A stretch of DNA of 20,587 nucleotides from Balneola sp. (GTDB lineage: Bacteria > Bacteroidota > Rhodothermia > Balneolales > Balneolaceae), in the NCBI GenBank assembly GCA_002730655.1, contig PCAT01000046.1, forward strand, positions 1-20,587, given 5' to 3'. Position 1 is the first letter of the stretch, and the number at the start of each line of letters is the position of its first letter. The position numbers were made by a program, and so were the translations under genes. Under the pieces are notes generated by a model. That model was not told where the DNA came from. It searched no databases and saw only the letters and a list, made by a program, of their open reading frames with translations. Shown piece after piece: positions 14,321 to 20,587 of this stretch.

Positions 14321-15454
14321 CTATGCGAAACGATCCGCTAACCGATTAATAAGGTACCCAGACTCTTCTAATGCTTTGGTGGCAAATGACCCAAAAAAAT
14401 CGGTAACGTGCTCAAATTCTTTTATAAAACCGTCCCGATCATTGTTTTTTACCATTTCAGCTAATAACGCATGATGTTCAAAAAACTTAAGCAATAGCTC
14501 ACGGCGTTCTTCATTGGAAAATACAATATCTGCGTATAATTCTGCACTTTGTGCAAATATTCTTCCTGTCATCATCAGCTCTGCCCTATAGATAGGTGAT
14601 GAATAGTCCAACATATCATTGGGGTTCAAATCGTAGTGCTTCATAAAAGAACCATGTAATAAAGCTACAAAATGTCGTAACCCCTGAACTAAGTGCATTA
14701 CATAATCGTGTTTTTCAGCCTCTGCCTCGATCAGTCGCATACCCCAGAGTTCACATTGCTGCACGAACCATTGACTTTGCTCAGGAAACTGTATTGGACA
14801 GGCTACCATGAGTTGTTTAGAGAGATTTCTCACATCCGGGCCGTGCATTGGGTGCAGGCCAAGTATGGGCCCTTTATGAATAGATTTCATATGATCTATA
14901 GGGGCCCTTTTGTTGGAGGTGAAATCAGCCAAAATTATATCCGTGGGCAATCTTCCTTGTAACCTCTGTATTACTGATTTCGTAACGTGAATAGGTACTG
15001 TTATAATAACCATATCCGCCGTCTCTAATGCTTTATCTAATTCAAACCAATTCCCCTTATCAATAGATGTCGTTATGTGACCCGTTTGATCTGAAATGCG
15101 TTTATACAACTTACCCATACCACCATCACCACCTATATAAATAATATGCTTAGGCTCTTGGGTAGAGCGTGGAAAGGCGACTTCTGACTGGCTTTGCCTA
15201 GATGAACCCATGATCAACCGTAAAAAATCTTCGGCCCAAGCAGGATCTATTCCTCTCTCCCGTGCTAATTCTTTGAATGTAGTTGCTTTTTTTTGTTCCC
15301 TTATAGGCACAAAAACAGGTAACTGATGTGCTAATTTTGTTTCGGTAACTTGTTTAACGATGTGTCCACGCTCAACCAATAAATCCAATATTTGTTGATC
15401 TATCGAATCAATTTGACTGCGAAAAACTTCCAGTTTTTTATTTTTAAGGGGCAT
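14321..15454 (-). CDS. tyrA: chorismate mutase / prephenate dehydrogenase (T-protein)
   Basis: A fused two-domain enzyme for tyrosine biosynthesis: chorismate to prephenate, then NAD-dependent oxidative decarboxylation to 4-hydroxyphenylpyruvate. The chorismate mutase (AroQ) domain covers about 5-90, with FRSQIDSIDQQILDLLVERG and FVPIREQKK. The dehydrogenase starts with the NAD loop GGDGGMG (108-114) and has VPIHVT (153-158), LGLHPMHGPD (198-207), QGLRHF (257-262) and SSPIYR (285-290). Its 377 residues and block order are those of enterobacterial TyrA (373). This architecture is best known from gamma-proteobacteria; many Bacteroidota instead have a separate dehydrogenase. It is divergent from uvrB. 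A near-match promoter element (AAACTTTG) lies just before the start. Confidence 0.93.
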   Translation of the reverse strand: MPLKNKKLEVFRSQIDSIDQQILDLLVERGHIVKQVTETKLAHQLPVFVPIREQKKATTFKELARERGIDPAWAEDFLRLIMGSSRQSQSEVAFPRSTQEPKHIIYIGGDGGMGKLYKRISDQTGHITTSIDKGNWFELDKALETADMVIITVPIHVTKSVIQRLQGRLPTDIILADFTSNKRAPIDHMKSIHKGPILGLHPMHGPDVRNLSKQLMVACPIQFPEQSQWFVQQCELWGMRLIEAEAEKHDYVMHLVQGLRHFVALLHGSFMKHYDLNPNDMLDYSSPIYRAELMMTGRIFAQSAELYADIVFSNEERRELLLKFFEHHALLAEMVKNNDRDGFIKEFEHVTDFFGSFATKALEESGYLINRLADRFA

Positions 15455-15550
15455 ATAATTTCTTCTACTCTAGTTCAAAGTTTCCGCTATAATACGCCTT
15501 GTGTATCTGATTTACCAATCCTTTCACAATGAATTTATCCCTCGGCAGAC

Positions 15551-15577
15551 TTGTTTAAGAAAAAGATTATATCTTTG
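15551..15577 (+). promoter_or_regulatory. Bacteroidota-type promoter for uvrB
   Basis: TATCTTTG at 15570-15577 matches the -7 consensus TAnnTTTG exactly. A TTG at 15551-15553 lies 16 bases upstream, close to the usual -33 spacing. The start codon is 17 bases after the element, giving a short leader of roughly 10 bases and no Shine-Dalgarno sequence, as is normal in this group. Confidence 0.6.
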
Positions 15578-15594
15578 TACAATTAATCCAATAG

Positions 15595-17649
15595 ATGTCT
15601 GAATTCAAACTACACTCTCCATTTAAACCCGCCGGCGACCAGCCACAGGCAATCAATGAATTGACCGATGGAATACTTGCAGGTGACCGTTTTCAAACGC
15701 TATTAGGAATTACGGGCTCAGGGAAAACACGTACTGTAGCTAGTGTAATTGAACAGGTTCAACGACCCACCCTAGTGATGAGCCATAACAAGACGTTAGC
15801 CGCTCAATTATATCGTGAACTTAGCGATTTCTTCCCAGAAAACAGGGTCGAGTTTTTTATTTCTTATTATGATTACTATCAACCAGAGGCATACATCTCT
15901 TCTCAAGATAAGTTCATCGAAAAAGATTTATCCATAAACGAAGAAATTCAGCGTCTTAGGTTACGCGCTACCAGTTCACTATTATCGGGACGTAGGGATG
16001 TCATTATTGTTTCTTCTGTTAGCTGTATTTATGGAATCGGATCACCATCAGAATACGAAAAGCTCATCATCACCCTAACAATTGGTAAAGAAATACCCCG
16101 TAATACCTTGCTATACGATTTAGTCGATCTTCATTACACCCGGAAAGATAATGATTTTCACCGTGGTGTTTTTAGAGTAAGAGGTGACGTGGTTGATGTA
16201 TTTCCAGCTTATTCTGACGAGGGTTTGCGGATTACTTTTTGGGGCGATGAAATTGAGGAAATGGCCGTATTTGATGTTGATTCGGGTTCTATCATCGAAC
16301 AAGTAAGCGAATTCCGCATTTATCCCGCTTCACACTATGTCACTTCAAAGGGGAGGCAAGAAGAGACCATCAAAGCAATAAGGAGCGAGTTAACCCAGCG
16401 GATCGATGAACTCTTGGACTTAGATAAATATCTCGAAGCAAAAAGACTCGAACAGCGAACCCTATTTGACCTAGAAATGATTCAAGAAATAGGCTACTGT
16501 AGTGGAATTGAAAATTATTCTCGTCATTTAAGTGCCCGCAAGCCTGGCGAACGCCCCTACTGTCTAATTGATTATTTTTCTGAAGACTTTTTATTGGTAG
16601 TAGATGAAAGCCATCAAACCGTACCGCAAATAAATGCTATGTATGGCGGAGATCGTTCCCGAAAAACCGAATTGGTCGAGCACGGGTTTCGACTGCCATC
16701 TGCATTAGATAACCGTCCTTTAACCTTTCTGGAATGGGAGGGTATGATCAATCAAGCTATTTTTGTAAGCGCCACTCCATCTAATTATGAGCTAGTTAAA
16801 AGTGAAGGGGTATTTACGGAGCAAATTATACGACCAACAGGTTTAATGGAGCCGATTCTAGAAGTTCGGCCTCTTGGAAATCAAGTAGATGATCTTTTAG
16901 AAGAAATACGTCTTCGTGTTGCAAAAAAAGAACGAATTTTGGTTATCACCCTAACCAAACGACTTTCTGAAGAGCTAAGTGCATATTTAAAAGAAATAGG
17001 TATAAGCGCTGCTTATATGCACAGTGAACTAGATGCTCTTGAACGTATTGAGGTTTTATATAAGTTTCGTAGAGGTGATTTTGATGTGCTGGTTGGTATA
17101 AACTTGTTACGAGAAGGTATTGATATTCCAGAGTTAAGTTTAGTGGCAATTATGGATGCTGATAAGGAAGGGTTTTTACGCTCCGAAACCTCTCTTTTTC
17201 AGATTGTTGGCCGTGCGGCCAGAAATGTTGATGGACGAGCAATCATGTATGCAGACAAAATTACCGATAGTATGAAAAAAGTCATTGAAGAAACAGAGCG
17301 GCGGCGGGAAGTTCAAATGGCTTATAATAAAAAGCATGGTATAACTCCAAAAACCATTAAAAAAGAACTAAAGCCCCTAGTTGACCCAGCCCTTATTTCC
17401 ACCCAAAAAATAAACTTTTCCAAAGAAGCCGAAAAAGCCGGGCAATCCGATCAGATGGAAATTATTCGAGTAGATGATAACGGGCTTAGCTTTAAAGAAA
17501 ATACCGCTATGAATGAAATTCATTTTGATTCAAAAGACAAACTATTAGATCACTTAAGAAAAACCATGTTGCATGCTGCAAAAAACATGGAGTTCGAAGA
17601 AGCCGCTCGAATTCGAGACCAAATTGGTAAACTAGAAGAAGAGCTTTAA
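15595..17649 (+). CDS. uvrB: excinuclease ABC subunit B
   Basis: UvrB is the damage-verifying helicase-like subunit of nucleotide excision repair. It is loaded by UvrA and recruits UvrC. The 684-residue length is normal. Visible are the Walker A GITGSGKT (38-45), the DNA-gripping beta-hairpin YYDYYQPEAY (91-100), the Walker B DESH (337-340), SATPSNYE, the motif VI region VGRAARN, and a C-terminal UVR domain (MLHAAKNMEFEEAARIRDQI). The start is fixed by MSEFKLHSPFKPAGDQPQAI, the family's N-terminus. It is transcribed alone from the promoter just upstream, divergent from tyrA and convergent with marR. uvrA and uvrC are not in the window. Confidence 0.98.
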   Translation: MSEFKLHSPFKPAGDQPQAINELTDGILAGDRFQTLLGITGSGKTRTVASVIEQVQRPTLVMSHNKTLAAQLYRELSDFFPENRVEFFISYYDYYQPEAYISSQDKFIEKDLSINEEIQRLRLRATSSLLSGRRDVIIVSSVSCIYGIGSPSEYEKLIITLTIGKEIPRNTLLYDLVDLHYTRKDNDFHRGVFRVRGDVVDVFPAYSDEGLRITFWGDEIEEMAVFDVDSGSIIEQVSEFRIYPASHYVTSKGRQEETIKAIRSELTQRIDELLDLDKYLEAKRLEQRTLFDLEMIQEIGYCSGIENYSRHLSARKPGERPYCLIDYFSEDFLLVVDESHQTVPQINAMYGGDRSRKTELVEHGFRLPSALDNRPLTFLEWEGMINQAIFVSATPSNYELVKSEGVFTEQIIRPTGLMEPILEVRPLGNQVDDLLEEIRLRVAKKERILVITLTKRLSEELSAYLKEIGISAAYMHSELDALERIEVLYKFRRGDFDVLVGINLLREGIDIPELSLVAIMDADKEGFLRSETSLFQIVGRAARNVDGRAIMYADKITDSMKKVIEETERRREVQMAYNKKHGITPKTIKKELKPLVDPALISTQKINFSKEAEKAGQSDQMEIIRVDDNGLSFKENTAMNEIHFDSKDKLLDHLRKTMLHAAKNMEFEEAARIRDQIGKLEEEL

Positions 17650-17674
17650 TTCATTGGAATATATTACTGCGCAT

Positions 17675-17764
17675 TTATTTAGTGGTCCACTGAGATGCAA
17701 ATGTTCCTAATTTTTTACAAATCACATACAACTCCATTAGCTCATCGTCATCCAGGCATTTAAA
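17675..17764 (-). pseudogene. out-of-frame C-terminal remnant of the marR gene
   Basis: Overlapping the stop codon of the marR frame, a second minus-strand frame reads FKCLDDDELMELYVICKKLG and nine more residues before its own TAA. The DDDELMELYVICKKLG part is the usual last helix of MarR proteins. Between DKRA in the main frame and this helix about 15-20 residues (the LTxxG turn and part of the next helix) are missing, so a deletion together with a frame change is the simplest reading. The remnant fills most of the gap between uvrB and marR. Confidence 0.6.
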
Positions 17765-18080
17765 TAGTTCTGAAATACGTTGTATGGGCCCGTTTATCTT
17801 TTTGATCTTTTATCTTTGTCACCCAACCCTGCTCTTCTAAATTGACAATGACCATCGTTATATTACCACCTGACTTTAATATTTTTTCTCCGAGGCTTCG
17901 CTGATTAAGCGGCCCCAAATAATATAAAGCTTCTAAGACGCCAAATAGACTTTCAGTTAAGTTATACTCAGCTAAACTTCGCGATAATTGATGATGAAGA
18001 GTATTGCTTGCCCTAGTTAACTTTATAAACGCATCGAGTGTGGCTATTTCACTAGGGCTTTCTTTATAATGGGTGAGCAT
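17760..18080 (-). CDS. MarR-family winged-helix regulator, truncated (probably frameshifted)
   Basis: A 106-residue product against about 140-150 for normal MarR proteins. An N-terminal dimerisation helix (about 12-40) is followed by the winged helix-turn-helix: LTESLFGVLEALYYLGPLNQ, RSLGEKILKSGGNITMVIVN, then the wing LEEQGWVTKIKDQKDKRA (81-98). After DKRA the protein ends in HTTYFRTI, and the C-terminal dimer helices continue out of frame downstream. It starts one base after the xth stop, at the end of cvpA-tyrS-xth-marR. DNA binding might survive, but dimer formation should suffer. It is probably a pseudogene or a recent mutant; a functional short regulator is less likely. Confidence 0.75.
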   Translation of the reverse strand: MLTHYKESPSEIATLDAFIKLTRASNTLHHQLSRSLAEYNLTESLFGVLEALYYLGPLNQRSLGEKILKSGGNITMVIVNLEEQGWVTKIKDQKDKRAHTTYFRTI

Positions 18081-18081
18081 A

Positions 18082-18855
18082 TTAAAATCGGTAGGTAATT
18101 GTTACAGGAGCATGATCTGACATATTCCACTTAGATTCGATTTTTGCCTCTAAAATCCGGCCGGCCATTGTATCGCTCACCATGTGATAATCTATTCGCC
18201 AACCTTTATTTCTAGCCTTAGACCCAGCACGATAACTCCACCAAGAATAGGCATCTGTCAATGTTGGATGTATTTTACGAAAAGCATCTGCATATCCGAC
18301 AGATAACAATTGGGTTACCCAAGCACGTTCTTCTGGCAAAAACCCGGATGTTTTATGCTGTTTATCCGGATTATGTATGTCAATATCCAAATGACAAATA
18401 TTAAAATCACCAGCAATAATGGTTGGCTTCCCATCCTGTTTAAGGTCCGTTGCAAATCGCAAAAAGTGGTCCAAAAATTTCATTTTCATATCCTGACGAA
18501 AATCGCCTGTCGTCCCACTCGGAAAATATGCGGAAACCAATCTAAAATTATCATATTCAGCTGTCAATACCCTCCCCTCATCGTCAATCCATTTAACACC
18601 GATACCATTTAATATAGCATTAGCCGGCATTGTACTAAATATCGATACTCCTGAATAACCTTTTTTTTGAGCTACTACATGGTACTTATTGTAATTTAGT
18701 TCTGTCAATAATGTAGGCATGTCTTGTTCGGTAGAACGCATCTCTTGAAAACAGATAAGATCGGGAGAGGATTCTTCTATCCAAGAATATAAGCCCTTTC
18801 TAGTGGCTGCACGAATACCATTAACATTATATGAGGCTATTTTTACATCAGACAT
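18082..18855 (-). CDS. xth: exodeoxyribonuclease III (AP endonuclease)
   Basis: A 257-residue enzyme of the ExoIII/APE1 family. It cuts DNA 5' of abasic sites and trims 3' ends in base excision repair. Catalytic residues are easy to place: Asn12 (NVNGIRA), Glu38 (FQEMR), Tyr110, Asp150 and Asn152 (GDFN), and Asp247/His248 (SDHAP). The substrate loop block TDAYSWWSYR, with GWRIDYHMVS, is also present. Its start is one base after the tyrS stop and the marR gene begins one base after its own stop, so it is the third gene of a packed operon. Confidence 0.97.
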   Translation of the reverse strand: MSDVKIASYNVNGIRAATRKGLYSWIEESSPDLICFQEMRSTEQDMPTLLTELNYNKYHVVAQKKGYSGVSIFSTMPANAILNGIGVKWIDDEGRVLTAEYDNFRLVSAYFPSGTTGDFRQDMKMKFLDHFLRFATDLKQDGKPTIIAGDFNICHLDIDIHNPDKQHKTSGFLPEERAWVTQLLSVGYADAFRKIHPTLTDAYSWWSYRAGSKARNKGWRIDYHMVSDTMAGRILEAKIESKWNMSDHAPVTITYRF

Positions 18856-18856
18856 C

Positions 18857-20071
18857 CTATTTGGTTTTTAAGAGAGCATATTTTCTCTTACCTACTTTTA
18901 AAACATATTCGTTCTCTGATTCAGCTTTAATACTCTGGTTAATATCAGTAATTTTTACCTCATCCAGACTAACTCCACCTTGCTTTACTAGCCGCTTTGC
19001 CTCGGCATTACTTGAGCAAAATTTAAGGGCAGATATGATATCAAGAACTCGATGCTCTTGGCCACTCTGCAGACTATATTCTGGCGCATCATCTGGGATT
19101 TTCTTCTGAATGACGATCTTTTCAAAGTGATCCCTAGCACCCTCGGCGGCCTTTTTGCTATGATATAAATTTACCAAGGTATAAGCTAAATCATGTTTAG
19201 CATCTCGAGGATTTATTTTAATCTTTTTCTTTAACGCGGATAACTCTTCATTTGGGATATCCGTAGTTAACTCGAAGTAAGAGTATATAAGTTCATCAGG
19301 AATAGAGAGGGCTTTCCCATACATATCATTAGGGTGTTCATTAATACCTATGTAATTATTAAATGACTTGGACATTTTTGCAGAACCATCCGTACCTACT
19401 AATAAAGGCATCATTAAGCAAACTTGTGGGTTTAAGCTTCTGTCCTTTTGCAAGTTCCTACCAACTAATAAATTAAATTTCTGATCGGTACCACCTAATT
19501 CTATATCATTCTCTAAATAAATAGAATCTTGCCCTTGAGCTAGCGGATATAAAAACTCATGTAGTGAAATCGGCTCATTAGCAGCAAATCTTTTTGAAAA
19601 ATCATCCCGTTCAATCATGCGCGCAACGGTCATTTTCGAGCTTAAATGGATCACATCCATAAAGGACATCGGCCCTAGCCAATCTAAATTATTTACTATT
19701 TGGAGCCTCTCTGCAGCCAGGATTTTTTTTGCTTGGTCTATATAACTTTGGGCATTAAGAGCTACTTCCTCTTTTGTCAGCGGAGGTCTCGTAGTATTTT
19801 GACCTGTTGGATCCCCAATCATTGCTGTAAATCCGCCAATAATTAAAATAGCCTCATGACCTAAATCCTGAAATTGTCGGAGCTTCCGCAACATGACCGA
19901 ATGTCCTAAATGCAAATCAGGTTTTGTCGGATCTACCCCTAACTTTACTTTTAGAGGTGTAGATGTTTTAATGGATTTGTCTAGTTTTTCTTTTAACTCT
20001 TTGATCGGAAGTATCTCAACAGCACCGCGCATTATTAATGCTAGTTGTTGCTCGACTTGTGAAACGTTCAT
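18857..20071 (-). CDS. tyrS: tyrosyl-tRNA synthetase
   Basis: Charges tRNA-Tyr with tyrosine in the cytoplasm. It has 404 residues: a class I Rossmann catalytic domain with HLGH (54-57) and KMSKS (232-236), the tyrosine pocket block including ELGGTDQKFN (191-200), and a C-terminal S4 RNA-binding domain (about 335-404). The sequence before HLGH (LKVKLGVDPTKPDLHLGH) and the roughly 400-residue length place it with the TyrZ-like subgroup rather than the Bacillus/E. coli TyrS form. It lies 8 bases after cvpA and 1 base before xth. No T-box or other tyrosine-responsive leader is visible in the short gap. Confidence 0.97.
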   Translation of the reverse strand: MNVSQVEQQLALIMRGAVEILPIKELKEKLDKSIKTSTPLKVKLGVDPTKPDLHLGHSVMLRKLRQFQDLGHEAILIIGGFTAMIGDPTGQNTTRPPLTKEEVALNAQSYIDQAKKILAAERLQIVNNLDWLGPMSFMDVIHLSSKMTVARMIERDDFSKRFAANEPISLHEFLYPLAQGQDSIYLENDIELGGTDQKFNLLVGRNLQKDRSLNPQVCLMMPLLVGTDGSAKMSKSFNNYIGINEHPNDMYGKALSIPDELIYSYFELTTDIPNEELSALKKKIKINPRDAKHDLAYTLVNLYHSKKAAEGARDHFEKIVIQKKIPDDAPEYSLQSGQEHRVLDIISALKFCSSNAEAKRLVKQGGVSLDEVKITDINQSIKAESENEYVLKVGKRKYALLKTK

Positions 20072-20079
20072 TGTACGTA

Positions 20080-20587
20080 TTAAGGATTAATTACCGGCAA
20101 TTTGTCTGCCGGATTATAGTTTTTTAGTGTATTACGAATGGTCTCAGTAAAGTTCTCGGTGCCTGGGTAAATGGCATTTATTATGTTGTAGCTATTTGGT
20201 GCCGCCTGAATTATATAGGGGTATAAGGCAGATTTTTCCCTAAGTTCTTCTCTTGGGACCTGAAAACCTGCTAATAACAAAAATATGGCACTCAGAAAGA
20301 TAGCGCCCTTCAGAATACCAAATAAAGACCCTAAAAACCTATTCAGTGTACCAAGTTTAACTGCATTTAACCACTCTCGTGTCCAATAAGCAATTAATGA
20401 AACAACTGATAATACAATAATAAACAACAGCGCACCTGCCAAAAAAGGAATAAAACTCTGCGTGCCGTCTTCAAATAAAGCAGCCAAATACCTTGAGGCA
20501 ACATCCATGTAATTAAATGTTACATAGACCGCTAATACTAGGCCAACAATATTTAATATCTCTTTTACTATACCGTTTACTGCGCCC
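20080..20587 (-). CDS. cvpA: CvpA-family membrane protein (5' end beyond the window)
   Basis: The reading frame is open through the window edge. It starts inside GAVNGIVKEILNIVGLVLAVYV, which is the first conserved CvpA block (a GxxKGxxxEI-like turn and helix). So the methionine at 20508 is internal and the gene begins outside. The visible 168 residues hold about four hydrophobic segments, including FIPFLAGALLFIIVLSVVSL and LKGAIFLSAIFLLLAG, then a polar tail. CvpA proteins are inner-membrane proteins first linked to colicin V production and now to envelope homeostasis; a molecular activity is not firmly known. It precedes tyrS by 8 bases in the same operon. Confidence 0.88.
   Translation of the reverse strand, partial: GAVNGIVKEILNIVGLVLAVYVTFNYMDVASRYLAALFEDGTQSFIPFLAGALLFIIVLSVVSLIAYWTREWLNAVKLGTLNRFLGSLFGILKGAIFLSAIFLLLAGFQVPREELREKSALYPYIIQAAPNSYNIINAIYPGTENFTETIRNTLKNYNPADKLPVINP

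Noticed and set aside
17760..18080. Programmed ribosomal frameshifting to join the two marR frames
   Set aside because: Although AT-rich bases surround the stop, joining the frames would still leave out about 15-20 family residues, so a deletion explains the structure better.

Overview
The window looks like chromosomal DNA from an AT-rich, probably marine or halophilic member of the Bacteroidota/Balneolota/Rhodothermota (FCB) group. Reasons: a six-subunit Na+-NQR cluster followed by apbE; start codons mostly without a Shine-Dalgarno sequence; TAnnTTTG-type promoter elements, clearest before uvrB; and a DUF4097 remnant and a tandem VOC protein of a kind common in that group. The phylum is an inference from these traits. 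No rRNA, tRNA, CRISPR array, phage or transposase gene was seen.

Layout. Positions 1-6347 (minus strand) hold nqrABCDEF and the 5' part of apbE, a sodium-pumping NADH:quinone oxidoreductase plus the enzyme that flavinylates NqrB and NqrC. Positions 6548-9837 (minus) hold xseB-dxs-queA, separated by 14-15 bases and ending in a weak hairpin/T-rich terminator. Positions 9945-10352 (minus) hold a DUF4097 remnant without a start codon. A palindrome-rich stretch of about 310 bases then leads into a plus-strand proline dehydrogenase gene (10666-11520). Positions 11602-12939 (plus) form a tight cassette: a flavoprotein of the iodotyrosine deiodinase (IYD) type, a 34-codon small gene, and a DUF1643 gene whose ATG overlaps the small gene's stop. 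Positions 12994-15454 (minus) hold a four-module VOC protein and a fused chorismate mutase/prephenate dehydrogenase (tyrA), divergent from uvrB (15595-17649, plus). Positions 17675-20587 (minus) hold cvpA-tyrS-xth-marR, packed with 1-8 base gaps. The marR gene appears frameshifted or deleted near its 3' end.

How the genes fit together. NQR and ApbE form one membrane energy-conversion module. xseB, uvrB and xth are DNA repair genes, dxs makes isoprenoid precursor, and queA makes queuosine. Proline dehydrogenase feeds electrons from proline to the quinone pool that NQR also reduces. The least ordinary region is 11602-15454: a probable halotyrosine dehalogenase homologue with all three amino-acid-binding residues, an unrecognised microprotein, DUF1643, an uncharacterised VOC protein, and a tyrA of gamma-proteobacterial T-protein architecture. 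No complete new system can be claimed; these genes and the two broken genes are the best leads.
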